DNA of 64,000 bases from Tachypleus tridentatus (GCF_004210375.1 NW_027467782.1:36135771-36199770); one strand, 5' to 3'. Positions 40,267 to 51,434 are shown, counted from the first letter of the stretch. Notes: generated from the sequence alone by a model not told the origin. Translations and numbers: made by a program.

Positions 40267-40449
40267 TTCTGCTATGATCTTGAGTAATCATCGTTACGGA
40301 AGAAAATATGAACATTCTTTTTCACAATATCTCCCCAGGATTCTATTGGAGCTTGTTTTCCTTCAATTTGTGATTGATCATTCATTTTATTTTTTCCCTC
40401 GCAGCTCGCATTTTCTTTTTCTTAACATTGGATCTAATTTCCATCAATT
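40267..40449 (-). other. Exon-like segment with a broken frame (arm 1)
   Basis: The minus strand has an acceptor (aaaactccag) and a donor (GAA/gtaagt). The first part is open as ELMEIRSNVKKKKMRAAREK and then hits TGA. One frame over, NKMNDQSQIEGKQAPIESWG continues into DIVKKNVHIFFRNDDY, until a one-base loss relative to the other copy (TCAAG against TCCAAG) brings in TAG just before the donor. Either a pseudogene exon, a region with assembly indels, or a chance arrangement. Confidence 0.35.
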
Positions 40450-41327
40450 CTGGAGTTTTGTGAAAAATAAAACTGATGAAAAGTTACACTTCCCTAACCT
40501 AATCAAGTTCACACTGTAACAGTTCTTGTAAAGTAGTTTGTTAATAAAAACAGTATTTCAAACACTAGTGTGTTAGCCAGCTTGAAGAATCATATTACTT
40601 GGAAAAGGACCTCACCAGCAATGGTTATAGTAGACGTAGTCTGGTTGAGATATTACTATACGATTTTTTTATTTTACTCAGATGTTTTTCCTTTTGTACA
40701 ATGATGAAGCCACTGACCTTCTAAGTCAAACACTTTTGAAACAGACAGCTATGTTGGTTAAAATGCTGATAATATTACAAGACTGAAAACATAAGACACT
40801 AAGTCAATAAATCTGAGAAAATGATCAAGAAAAATTTACAAAACATAATCATAGCAAGCAAATACAAACTCACTCTTTTTAAACTACTCAAAGCTAACAC
40901 GCCAACTTTGTACAGGCCTCCCAGTTTTGTTATTTACTAGACAGTTAATTTACTATATCAAGGTTCTATTAATTTCAGATATTGTTATGCACTGGTTACA
41001 ATTAATTTACATTTCTAGAATTCAAACTGAAATACAACTACATAAGAAATGAAATATCACAGTTTTAATAAATGATAATGTGATGCAATAATAGACTATA
41101 CACATAACATTTTTAAACATTTGGGAAAAATTTATATAATCAAATAGCAACATTTGTACTTTTATTTAGCAAGTTATTTCCTAGTATAGAATATTCTCTT
41201 GAAAAGAAATTTTTCTTACATGTATGTGCTGGGTTTTAAAATATTCTTACATTTGAAATCAGACATAAAACGATAACTTGAAAATAAACATTTCTATAAA
41301 ATTATTTACAGTACGAGTGAAATTGGC

Positions 41328-41496
41328 ATGTTCCAACACCAAAAATACATTTCTGATAGGTACTTACCTCTACTGAGATAATATCTTTTCCTTCTCTATG
41401 CACTGAGACTAGGCAAGTAGAGGTGCACAGAAAGAAGGGAGGATGGAAGCACAGAGAATATCTATTAGAAATGTATTTTCAGTGTTGGAAAATGTT
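41328..41496. repeat. Fold-back element, about 37-bp arms
   Basis: The left arm 41,328-41,364 (atgttccaacaccaaaaata, then catttctgataggta) pairs with the reverse complement of 41,459-41,496 (tatctattagaaatgtattt, then tcagtgttggaaaat). About 30 of 37 positions match, around a loop of about 95 bases. It could be a MITE-like non-autonomous transposon; target-site duplications were not resolved. Confidence 0.6.
41368..41408 (-). other. Candidate 41-nt microexon inside the fold-back loop
   Basis: On the minus strand a pyrimidine-rich acceptor (ctctacttgcctag) and a textbook donor (GAG/gtaagt) enclose 41 bases. After two leading bases they read SVHREGKDIISVE with no stop. The inverted copy (60,731-60,771) keeps both sites and the frame. 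It sits exactly in the loop between the two arms of the fold-back element, so it could be an exonised transposon, a true microexon, or a coincidence. It does not match the phase of the next downstream candidate at 40,449. Confidence 0.35.
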
Positions 41497-42552
41497 AACT
41501 GGTTATATAATATCTTACCCTTACTCATATAATAACAATGAAAAGGTGGAAGGAGAGGTGTAAAGTTATCTAAACAAGCATCCTCTTTGGAATGTACCCA
41601 AAGGGAACTCATGAACTGTGACACCCTCTACAATGGAAACATGTAGGGGCACACCCATGACAGACTGTATCCCTTATGTACAAGGATATTCTCTACTCAA
41701 AATAAAGATATGCTTCTCTAAGTTCAGGGAAAATTGTGCACAGTCCAAAACCCAAGTAATGGAAATGGACGTGCAAGATGGTGCAGTATGACTGAAGTGA
41801 TAAAAAACCATACATGGTGGGTTATCTACAGTCCAAAACCAGACAGTATCAGGTATTTCTCATCCACTCTGCATTAGACGGATCCACACCAACAGAACAC
41901 CACTGCTCTACTTTCCACTGAGTAAAACTGGTTACACTCAGGAGGAAGTCTCTGATCCATGACCCCAGCAACTAAAAACTAGCAAATGACAAGAACTCCC
42001 ATACCCTACTAAATAAAAGGGGAGTAAAAACGCACTGGGGAGGTTGGAGGAACAAAACACCTTAAGACAATCCAATAATTTAGCATGCAACCTTACTTTT
42101 AAAAGGCTTCCAGTCCTGGTTTATTAAACTAAAACCAGAAAAATGGGCAGTTATTCCAACACTAGTTTGCTCATGACAGTCCATGAGCAGGTATGGTTTG
42201 AATTGGGTTTTGTTTAACAAATAAGATACCATGAGAACAACCTCTAGTGGTCTTTTGGAACATCCCATCTCAACAGTGAGCATTACAGACTTGATTGGCT
42301 GCAGGATGCAAATTTATATTTTGGTATACCTTGTTGGGCATCCACATGCCACTGAGTAGGTTACTGAGGTGTAGAATAGAGCACCTATAAAGGTAAGAGA
42401 AAAAAGATAAATGATTTGAGGGTTGCAAGTCTTTTAGACTTACCCTGTCCTATCAGGATATATCAATTTAAACAGATTTACCACACACTTCACTTTAAAC
42501 TCTGAAATTCAAGGAGTAGATGTATTATTTGAGAGTTGGAAAATACTTACAC

Positions 42553-42657
42553 CTGGCAGGGGGGTAGGTTAAATCATGAAGTTGTGACATGTCAGGTAAA
42601 GCATAACTGCTCCTTGGCATAACTGAGAAGTAAACTTTCCAGCATGAGTTACAAAAT
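42553..42657 (-). other. Coding-like 105-bp segment between splice-like sites
   Basis: Minus strand: acceptor tccattcacag and donor-like CAG/gtgtaag enclose FCNSCWKVYFSVMPRSSYAL then PDMSQLHDLTYPPA. In the second copy (59,481 on) a small insertion (gagctgccag for gagcag) shifts the frame, which argues against a conserved exon. The surrounding 41.4-42.9 kb may be a dispersed repeat; I could not tell. Confidence 0.25.
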
Positions 42658-42743
42658 CTGTGAATGGAGTGAATTAAATATTTGCTCCCAGATCTTTCAG
42701 CCATCAAGTAAAGTACAGCAAAAGCAACCAGGAAAATACCCAA

Positions 42744-44345
42744 AACATTTGTCTGATATATGTTTCCATTTCACTACAAGTAAGATATCTAACAGCCTCA
42801 ACTGAGAATGACTCCTCCCACTCTGATTATTGTACAACACCAGATATGGGATGGGAGAGACCTGATTTGGCTCTATGCCAAATATAATAATCCTAGAATT
42901 CACAAGTTAGCTTGTCAATAGGAAAAAAATTATGAAAATAAACTAGAAAACACATAACATTCAAAGTATCTCTGAATGATCATAATACTAGGAAACCCAA
43001 CAGCAGCTCTTTGTAGAGAAAAGTTATAACATTATCTTAACAAGACAGATACAGTACAAAGACAGAAGACACACTGACAAAGTTGGAAAGTGTCACAAGA
43101 TCGATATTGCTAAGAGCAATTGAGTGGAATACAAAGGACTAGAGCAAGTGATAAAAAATCAGACCAATGTTTAGACAAGCAAAGAAACCCTAGCAGTCAT
43201 GGAATAGTTGCAAGTCACAGAGGAGGTAAGTTTTGTAATATTTTTTGAACATTCTTCCATGTTTCAATAGAAAGATAGTCATTAAAACAGCACATACTAT
43301 TATTTCAATTTAAATGTTTAAAGCATTACACAAGTATAAACACAATGTTATAATATGTATTATTTCATTGACATCAGTACTACTCTCATGAAAAAGGTGT
43401 GTTCATTTGTATAAGGTCTAATTTGAACCATTTGCATTTGGCATGTTTATGAGGATACATGCGTAAATTACAAAGAAACCTACATTTTCATAAAAGCAAT
43501 TTTTTAATATTTTGAGACAAACATTTTAAATACAGCTTTGCTTTACAACATAATGCACACAAACTTACTTAATCTCTGTTTAATTCCCAGTTTTTACAAC
43601 TTTCTCAAACATCACCAAATTTCCAAGACCATACCTTCTTAATCCCTTAAGGAAGACTTTCTTTTCACTATAAGAAAATTAAAATTTCAAAATTATTTTG
43701 AGAAAAATCTAAGTGTCAATTTAGATGAAACCACTAATATCTGTGCTTTTTCTAAAAATATTAAAAACAGAAACTCATTCTTAACATTCTTCTCCAATAA
43801 ACTGAACTAAAAGAATAAACTTGGAAAATATTAAAACATATATTAACAGCAAAAGTATGAAATGTATATATACAAAATGTAAAAACTTCAACATTAAAAG
43901 TAATAAAGTTTTATTTTAAGCTTATTATATGCAAACAGTCCTTGAAAATATTGCTTTACAGATTTTACCTTTTGGAATAATTTGGCTGATACCGTTGCAA
44001 GTACTATTAACTTGTTGCAAAATCTGGTTATATAAATACAAAAGAGAAAAGTGATGCTTTAGATTTTAATTTAATGCTTTATATGCTTGAGTGGACTTTA
44101 TTACCATGTTTGTTTGTCTTCTTATGTTCTTGTAAAATAATATAATGAATACTGCAAATATTTTATATGTAAAATATAAATAATAACTAAGCTCATTACA
44201 AATATACTGAAAATTAAAAGTTTCCTACACTGAAAATGCATTTTAATGGATACTTATCTCTTTCACATAATAGCTTTTCTCAACTTGCATTGAGCTCTAT
44301 GTGCACAGTTTTGTTCTCCACTAGCATTGATGTTTCCACCTATCT
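42744..44345. other. AT-rich DNA, no gene seen
   Basis: No convincing exon, RNA gene or repeat. Short open frames show no motif and no splice support. Confidence 0.45.
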
Positions 44346-45537
44346 TTACATGTGATAGAGCTTTACCGTAACATGCAAAAACCCACCACCAACAGGATTA
44401 TCACAAACCCTCTTTGTACAGATGACTCTATTCTTTAGTCGCTCTGATCTGGCTATCCAAGGAGTGTTAAAGTAAAATTTTAGGCTCATCTCATTTGTCA
44501 GCCGGACACGTATTTTTGGTATTTGATTCACTTGTCATGTGCGTATGAACTACTGGGAAAGACATAGCTCGTTCCCAATGTTGAGTAAAATTTGCAAAAT
44601 GACTGATTTGACAACATTCACAATGACCAAGTTCAGCTTATGGGCAAGTCAATGTACATATAAAGCCTATAGCATGATCTCTTTTATTCTTTACTAAACA
44701 CAACTACACTTGTCACTCATTGCACTGACATCAACATGCACTGAGTTGTCAAATTTCGTATATCAATTACACTTTATACTAGCTCCGCCTGGACATGTGC
44801 ATTTGAACTTTCTGCTGTCATGAAACCAGTAAATCCTTAATGGATTACTCATTCGAAGAAATATCTTATAACAACTAACAATTGCTCCCTTCTAGACAAA
44901 TCTTTGAATTCATCTACCAAAATGGAGAATAGGTTTGCATTTGCTACTTTTCCTTGTTTCATCTAAAATGATATCTGATATAATTTCAAGTAACGCATTT
45001 TGTAATGTGTGATGATTATACTTCGCATTAGCTTGTTCTTCTGCCAGCTTGGATCGCAGCATTTCTGAATATTTTTTTGCAATAGATCCAATACTGTTAT
45101 GAGATTGACTTCATTAACCTCATAATTTGTCTCTCAATGTCTCCTTTGTGCAGTGTTTCGGACCACTGTTAGTTTGACCGTATCCGCTACAGTTTTGATG
45201 TATTAACGATTTGTACTCATCGTTTCTTTATGCTGTTTATGTATTAGATGTGATACTGTATTTTTTCGCCGTTTTACTTTTTGTATGCAGCATATCTGCC
45301 TTTACAGTCAACGTGTCACTCTGATTTATTGTGGTTAAGTTTTAAGTTATTCTTATATGAATCACCTGTACACTTTTTCCAGCTCTTAAAGCTGTCTAAT
45401 ACGAAGGCACTCTCTTCACTTGTTTGTCGAAAATGTGTCGTTATCGGATCTCTAAAACTGAGATGGAAAAACAGCTGACAGTCTAACACTGCATTTTGGT
45501 TGGATGTGTACTTCATCTGATCTAAGTGGCTGTTCAT
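44346..45537 (-). pseudogene. Decayed hAT-type transposase (TTF zinc finger / DUF4371 class)
   Basis: Minus-strand pieces in order along a hAT protein. Near 45,365-45,420, FVLDSFKSWKKC resembles the FxxxGFxxWKxA segment that follows the TTF-type finger. Near 45,000-45,070, SKLAEEQANAKYNHHTLQNA. Near 44,890-44,930, ILVDEFKDLSRREQLLVV corresponds to the FSxLVDETxDxSxxEQL motif. Near 44,720-44,745, HVDVSAMSDKC resembles the QCYDGAxxMSG region. Near 44,590-44,660, YVHxLAHKLNLVIVNVVKS has a TGA where the family has Cys. Near 44,430, NTPWIARSERLK may be the usual DTRWxxRxxAL. Frame changes and stops throughout show it is dead. Termini not found. Confidence 0.75.
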
Positions 45538-45539
45538 AG

Positions 45540-46029
45540 TTCAAATATATTAAAGGAGCATCATTGAAGCATATGAGAAAATTAACTAGATTTTAATGTT
45601 TGCAGACCATTAAATTTTTAATAATATTTATTACGACATACACATCAAGAGAAATATAACTAAAGCAGTTTGACAAAACAGAACACCTGTTTTGCGTGTG
45701 AATAAAGGTCGGTCAGACTCTGCACATACATATTTCCATATACATTAATTTCTCATGTAAAGTCCTGTCAAAATATTTCAATATCAAATCCTTGTCGTCT
45801 CGCACATCAGACAAGTATACTCTACAAATTGAGCTGAAGGTTTAATCAGCTAACATTTACTTATAAGGTTTTTTTTTTATATATCTTGAACTACCTTTTC
45901 TTTTCTACCAAAATCACTGGTCGTCATTAACAGTTGAATCCAACATTAACTTTCTCTAGAACTTTAATAACTTCAGTTTGACCAAGCTGTGTATTGAGAA
46001 TTTCGACTGGTTTGCTGAGATTCATCACT
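45540..46029. other. AT-rich DNA, no gene seen
   Basis: Nothing recognised between the hAT relic and the first SINE. Confidence 0.45.
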
Positions 46030-46138
46030 CGCTGGGACAGCAGTAAGTCTACAGATTTACAACGTTAAAAGAGAAGGGTTCGATTCCCCTCGATGGACAG
46101 AGCAGATAGCTTTGCTATACGAAAACACAAACACACAC
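46030..46138 (+). repeat. SINE-B copy (tRNA-derived)
   Basis: Short retroposon starting near gggacagcagtaagtctac, with a polymerase III B-box match GGTTCGATTCC at 46,078-46,088, a body atggacagagcagatagc and a CA-rich tail. Family name unknown to me; other pieces lie at 49,005 and 49,220. Confidence 0.75.
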
Positions 46139-46369
46139 TGCCAAGATTTTATTACAAGACAAAGAGATCGAACGATTAACGTGAGACATCAGACAAACAT
46201 ATCACTACTAAATTTGGCTTTATAGCTGAGAAAGATTTGTAATAAATTTTCAACATAGCATTCTGGAGACATTTTACTGTATACCATCTCTTGTAAGCCC
46301 AGAATGCCACCAACTTTCACTTATGATTTTTTAATTAAATGATTATTTGAACTGCTGATCAGCAAGATT

Positions 46370-46520
46370 GTTTATTTTTTGAATTTTGCCCAAAGCTACT
46401 TGGACTACTATTTTGCCATAGAATAGTAGGATTAACTGTCATATTATAACGTCCCCACGGCTAAAAAAAAAACGAACATGTTTGGCGTGACGCGGTTTCG
46501 AACCCGCGACCCTCAGATTA
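46370..46520 (-). repeat. SINE-A copy, internally deleted
   Basis: Minus orientation: tRNA-like head (aatctgagggtcgcgggttc) at about 46,500-46,520, then catgttcg, an A/T run, the gccgtggggacgttataata block, and the tail (gcaaaattcaaaa) at 46,370. The segment between the ctattc block and the tail is missing. Confidence 0.8.
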
Positions 46521-46645
46521 ACTTTTAAGAAGGACTGTGAATATTGTTGTAAGCGTTGTGCCGTTGGATTCTTAGAAGAACAAGGACCAGAAAAACGACG
46601 CCAGGTACAACTCTGTAACCTACACCTGGGATCCTCGTCATGTAT

Positions 46646-46757
46646 GGGTGGGTGGTGATGACAAGCTGCTTTTTCTGTAGTCTTACATTGCTAAATTAGG
46701 GACGACTAGTGCAGATAGTTCTAGTGTAGTTTTGCGCGAAATTCAAAACAAAACCTC
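46646..46757 (+). repeat. SINE-A 3' half
   Basis: Starts in the ggtgggtggtgatgac block and runs through tcttacattgctaaattagg to the tail gcgcgaaattcaaaac. The 5' half is absent. It lies directly before a full copy. Confidence 0.8.
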
Positions 46758-46758
46758 T

Positions 46759-47032
46759 AGGCTCGGCATGGCCAGCTGGTTAAGCCAGTCGACTCGTAAT
46801 CTGAGGGTTGTGGGTTCAAATTCCCGTCACACAAAACATGCTCACCTTTTCAGTCATGGGGCGTTCTAAAGTGACGGTCAATCCCACTATTCGTTGGTAA
46901 AATAGTAGCCCAAGCGTTGGCGGTGGATGAGGTTAACTAGCTGCCTTCCCTTTTGTCTTACATTGCTAAATTAGGGACAGCTAGCGCAGATAGCCCTCTT
47001 GTAGCTTTGCGCGAAATTCAAAAAACAAAAAA
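46759..47032 (+). repeat. Full-length SINE-A with target-site duplication
   Basis: Complete from gctcggcatggccagctggt (tRNA-like head, B-box-like GGGTTCAAATTCC) through the ccctattcgttgg-type body to gcgcgaaattcaaa and an A-rich tail. Flanked by AAACCTCT at 46,751-46,758 and 47,033-47,040, the expected mark of LINE-driven insertion. About 274 bp. Confidence 0.88.
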
Positions 47033-47040
47033 AAACCTCT

Positions 47041-48489
47041 TAAAAGTATGCGAGACCAAACGTGGCACACGTGCTCAGGTACATCGCGAGAAACATTGTT
47101 GAATCTCCATACTTTCTTCTGCCCCCCCTTTTTTTTTGACAAATCCAGAGTCTAATACAAATGTTAAAAATTCACAATTTTCTTTAATATGAACGTAATC
47201 TTATCCGACTAGCTGTGTTGTCTGGAAGACGTATAAGCACTTCTATTGCTCACTCTTCTACAGAACGGTACATTCGACACTCCGACTCACCCACGCGACA
47301 ACCGTATAGACCTGATAGCATTGCTACCGCCCGTGGATTGGAGGACTTTCGGAAAGGGCTTCTTGCCCTTCGAACTTTATTGTAAGCATCATGAACGTGG
47401 TAAATGCCAGAATGGCAACATTCTGAATTAATCTGGATAATTCTCGTTTTAAAAATATTTCTTTATTGTTTTATTTTCAGCAATCACAGTTTTTGATCAG
47501 CATATCTTTAACCATGTTGAACAAAGTGACACCATTTAACTTTATCGGGAAACTTTGATTATACAAGCATGTACTCACATTCGTGCGTTCGCCATTGAGA
47601 AAATGAAAACTATAGCCTTGCCAGATATCTCGTGCGTCCAAGCACACGAATTTCTTCGCCTTTTGCTGAAAAATGGTTGAAGAATTTGTAAACGTGGTGA
47701 CAAATTACGTGTTTCAATTGCTAAGATATTGAAAAGCAAATGAGCGAAATTCCTCAAATAATAGCGACTGTCGACAATACCAGAAATATTTTTCGTAGCA
47801 ATTACTCAGTTCTCAGTGTAGATGATAATTTACGTATTGCCGAAACTTAATCGATGATCCACGAAATTTTAAAACTGCAGAATTAGAAAGTTCAAAATGA
47901 ATTCATGAAATGTCCATTAAGATTTAGTAAAAAAAACATAGCTATAAACATTTTTCGAAGTCAAGTTTAGTGGCGGGGTACATGGAAGTAGGCACCTCCG
48001 AGGTTCAATCTTTCCTTGCAAAAATGTATTAAGATTAGGAAGGCAGGAGAATGCATAATATTTAATAAATAACTCCCAGGGCTCTAAGGCGAGCTCTGGA
48101 TCCAAGCAGTAACAGGTGCGCTTCAGGCGCACATTTCGTCGCTTCGTTAGGTTAAATAAATCTTGCCCCTCCCCATTATTAAATTGCCTCTTATTTCACT
48201 GAAGTCTAAAGTTTTAAAACTAGAAACTGGATTGTGCATTATTTATTTGTGATCGATTTCTTCTCCCAAAACGTTTCAAAAAATAAAATAAAAATATGTA
48301 GTACTTCTACATCTAAAGTGCTTTGGAATTTTATTTTTGGTTTGTTTTTATTTTAAATAAACAGACTAACTATCATTTAAACATCAAGGTGATGTAAAAC
48401 AATAAACAGAACTATTTTCAATCCTGTAAAATATCCAAAAGGGTATTCACCAATAAAATTAGTCACTGTAAATATATTATTCTGACTCT
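47041..48489. other. Unique DNA, no gene called
   Basis: Contains an open frame at 47,246-47,431 (+) and coding-like fragments around 47,570-47,760 on both strands, but no motif, splice pair or homology I can name. Less AT-rich than the 32-44 kb interval. Confidence 0.4.
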
Positions 48490-48645
48490 GGCCTAGAGTG
48501 GCCTAATAGTTAGCATATGAGGCTGTAAATACGAAGATTTATGGCTCCCATCGGTTGCGGACAGCGAAGAATATACCAAAAGTGGACGGTTATTGTTGTT
48601 GACTATCAGGTTAAAATTAACCCTTAGTGTAGATTTGCGAAAAAA
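48490..48645 (+). repeat. Degenerate tRNA-derived SINE (possible third family)
   Basis: A head resembling ggcctagtggttagcatatg, then gaggctgtaaatacgaag and tatggctcccatcggttg, and a remnant ending near agtgtagatttgcg. Too decayed to assign firmly. Confidence 0.5.
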
Positions 48646-48711
48646 AACTCTATAAACTATCTCAATTCGTATGTTTGATAAGTTTACAGTTACGAACGTA
48701 CTTGAAAAGGG

Positions 48712-48875
48712 GCCCGGCATGGCCAGGTGGTTATGCACTCAACTTGAAATCTGAGGGTCGCGAGTTTGAAATCCCAACCACACCAAACATTCTCGCCCTT
48801 TCAGCTGTGGGGACGTTATAACGTGATGATCAATCTAGCGTAGATAGCCCTCATTCACAAATTCATAACAAAAGA
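48712..48875 (+). repeat. SINE-A copy, internally deleted
   Basis: Head gcccggcatggccaggtggt, then gagggtcgcgagtttg and the gtggggacgttataacgtga block, jumping directly to tagcgtagatagccctc and a short tail. About 100 bp of the body, including the ttggcggtgggtgg part, is missing. Confidence 0.85.
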
Positions 48876-48941
48876 ACTCTATGAAGGTGTTATTTGAAAA
48901 ATCGTTTTTTTTTACAATAAAACTAGAAATACCCTCCCTCC

Positions 48942-48985
48942 CACACAGATAGCCCTCGTGTAGCTTTGCGCGAAATTCAAAACAA
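48942..48985 (+). repeat. 44-bp SINE-A tail with its own target-site duplication
   Basis: Only the last 44 bases of SINE-A (agatagccctcgtgtagc, then tttgcgcgaaattcaaaac). Flanked by perfect 11-bp direct repeats ACCCTCCCTCC at 48,931-48,941 and 48,986-48,996, so this is an insertion of a 5'-truncated copy and not a decay remnant. Confidence 0.85.
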
Positions 48986-49004
48986 ACCCTCCCTCCTCAT
49001 CCCT

Positions 49005-49130
49005 AGTGGTACAGCAGAAAGCCTGTCGTATTGCGATCCTGAAAGAAATAAGTTTTCCGTACCTATGATAGACGGAGCACAGATAGTCCACTACACAGTT
49101 TTACGCTTGGCAACAAACAAACAGTTTTTT
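49005..49130 (+). repeat. SINE-B copy, diverged
   Basis: Reads as agtggtacagcagaaagcc, later gacggagcacagatagtcca, ending in a caaacaaac tail near 49,130. Confidence 0.65.
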
Positions 49131-49219
49131 GTTTGTTTTTTTGAAGGAGGCGTATTTTTCTCACTAAATTTTAGTGCATATCTTTATGTATTAAAATCTG
49201 AAATATTATTGAAGAAAAT

Positions 49220-49317
49220 ACAATGCTAGAAACTGGGTTTCGATACCAGGGGTGATCAGAGCACAGAAAGCCCTTTGTATAGCTTTGTGTTTATCTTCAA
49301 ACTTCATACAAACAAAT
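49220..49317 (+). repeat. SINE-B 3' part
   Basis: Starts at caatgctagaaactgggttt, with a B-box-like GGTTTCGATACC, then cagagcacagaaagcccttt and a short caaacaaat tail. Confidence 0.7.
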
Positions 49318-49657
49318 AAGTTTGTTACTCAGAAAATGAAAAAAAAATCTTAAACAAAAATAGAGTTAAACGTACTACTCTTATGAGTTTGATACAAAAA
49401 GTTATACGTTGGAGACAAAAGTGTCTAATGGTGTGGTTTTGCTGACAGTTTGTAAAGTCTTTATTTAAAAAAAACATCTTTAACGACAACTAATTATTTC
49501 AGATAGTCACTTTTCTTTTTCAATTTACCTTATTCCCACTCAGATTTGGAAAAGGCTACTCGGGTATTTTGTATTAGACAGGGATTTTTTATACTTGAGT
49601 AGTTCACCCTGATGTGTGGTATAGGACTGCATGGTATCGTTTCGTTCACGCTATAAT

Positions 49658-49890
49658 TATTTGTTTGTTCCTGAATTTCGCGCAAAGCTACACCAGGGCT
49701 ATTTGCGTTAGCCATTCCTAATTTAGCAGTATAAGATTAGAGGGAAGGCAGCTAGTCTTCATCACCTTACGCATACTCTTGGGCTACTCTTTTACCAGTG
49801 GAATTGATCATCACATTATAACGCTCTCATGACTGAAAGGTCGAGCGTGTTTGGTGTGACGGAGATTCGAGCCCATGACCCTGAGAGCAA
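49658..49890 (-). repeat. Near-full SINE-A copy, minus strand
   Basis: Tail at 49,658-49,690 (ttgtttgttcctgaatttcg), body with taatttagcagtataagatt and gggctactcttttaccag, and a head ending at gagcccatgaccctgag. Moderately diverged. Confidence 0.85.
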
Positions 49891-49892
49891 AC

Positions 49893-49968
49893 CTAAAGGG
49901 ACGAACATGTTTGGGGATAGGGATTCTAACCCGTGACCTGTGGATTGCTAGCAGAAGCATAGTCGGAA
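49893..49968 (-). repeat. SINE-A head fragment, minus strand
   Basis: gacgaacatgtttgggga through aacccgtgacctgtggatt: the 5' end of a SINE-A, directly next to the previous copy. Confidence 0.7.
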
Positions 49969-50289
49969 GAGAGGCAGTCCTCTGAAAAGTGTAGGAATAT
50001 TGATCACATATTATTTTTCAGCTTTTATGTATAATAAACTTGTTTTGTATAATTTAATAAAAATAAATTCATTTGATTTATTTTAATGACCATTTTATTA
50101 AACATTTAGATCAGTCTCAACTTTTCAATTTATTGACCTCCTTTACCTTTTCTTATCCCCTTTCAAATGTTAAACATGGCTGCTCTACTGATTGCAAGTA
50201 AAGAGCCCTAACCATTAAACCCCAATTTCAGATGGATACTCTCTTTGTTTCAAAAAACGAGTAGGTTTCTTAAAGTGAAGACAATCTTC

Positions 50290-50517
50290 GTGTCTCTGGA
50301 TCAAAATACGTCACCGAATATGTTCCACCTTTCAGCGGTGAGGGCGATATAATGTTATAGTCAATCCTACTATTCGTTTGTAAAAAGTGGGTCAAGAACT
50401 GGCTGTGTTTGGTGTTTACTGGCCACCTTCCCTTTTGTCCATCACCTCTAAATTAGGAACAGCTAGTCAGAGAGTGTCTTTAGTAGTTTTGGACGAAACT
50501 CAATTAACAAACAAACA
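50290..50517 (+). repeat. Old, diverged SINE-A
   Basis: Recognisable blocks: cacctttcagcggtgagggc, caatcctactattcgtttgt, ccaccttcccttttgtcc, ctctaaattaggaacagcta, tail ggacgaaactcaattaac. The head is decayed. Confidence 0.75.
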
Positions 50518-50519
50518 AA

Positions 50520-51420
50520 ATAAATGAACATCTTTACTTACGGCGCATTAAATGCAACTTGACTACAGAATGAGATCAAACACAAACCAGTAGATAACAA
50601 ATAACCTCGGACGAAATAAAGACTTCTACTTTTAGCTGCTACACTATTTTATCTTATTATGAGAATGCTCTACAGTAGGACTTGTGCTACAATTAATTTA
50701 TTTGGCCGTTTGAACTTGTTTTAAATTATGATCTTCCAATCCTTGTTATTAGTTTGATCATCGAAGTAAACTTCAACTTTAAACGAATTCAAGTTGTAAA
50801 AATATTTTTAAATGTAAAATGATGTAGGGAAAACAGTGCCAAGAAGAATCCAAACAGCAATACAAAGTTGATAGAGCTACACACAGGCATCCCTACATAG
50901 CTTTCAATATTAGTTTAATATTACCCTGTAAAAGTGCACGAGTACAAAATCGCTACTAGGTCGGTCGAATTGATCGGACGTGATCAAGATATTATGATAA
51001 ACAAACTGTATATCAACAATTAGGAATATATAACTGCAGTAATATTAAAGTATGCATTGTATAGTGTCATCTAAGTACAATCTTTATGTGTTTGTTTAAA
51101 GTTAAGCACAAAGATATCTGTACTCTGCTCTCCATAGATATCAAAACCCGGTTTTTCGTGTTGAAAGTCCGCAGACATAGCGTTCTGATACGGCAGAGCA
51201 GAGATAAATTATGTATAGCTGTATCATTTCTACATTATTTTTTGTGTTACTTTTGTTACTGCCATCCCTACGTTATTTTACATTTGTTTTTTATCACTTG
51301 TTTTGAGACATTTTCCCACTGACTGAAAGTCAGTGTAGTCTTTAAAAACGTGGAATAAAATTTAATATCATGCCTACTGATTTTGTTACTCCTTCACTTA
51401 ATACATAGTATAGGGATTAG
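50520..51420. other. AT-rich DNA, no gene seen
   Basis: No motif-bearing frame or repeat recognised. Confidence 0.4.
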
Positions 51421-51434
51421 CTCCCTGAAAACGC

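Larger units (their letters stand above)
38079..42658 (+). repeat. Inverted duplicate, arm 1
   Basis: This segment reappears as reverse complement at 59,480-64,000. End points correspond as 38,079 to 64,000 and 42,658 to 59,480. Identity is high, with scattered substitutions and small indels, and a net length difference of 59 bases. Much of that difference is a deletion in the mariner part of arm 2. The homology is cut by the window end on one side and the N-gap on the other, so its full length is unknown. The arm holds the mariner relic and three exon-like stretches on the minus strand. Confidence 0.95.

Noticed and set aside
40612-40786. Plus-strand frame ending LLKQTAMLVKMLIILQD, repeated inverted at 61,354-61,542
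   Set aside because: Starts at TTG, lacks a recognised motif, and its similarity between arms is explained by the duplication. The acceptor-like ttttactcag inside is not enough.
47570-47760. Coding-like stretch on the plus strand (AFAIEKMKTIALPDISC)
   Set aside because: Stops break it after a few dozen codons and I could not link it to a gene or transposon family.
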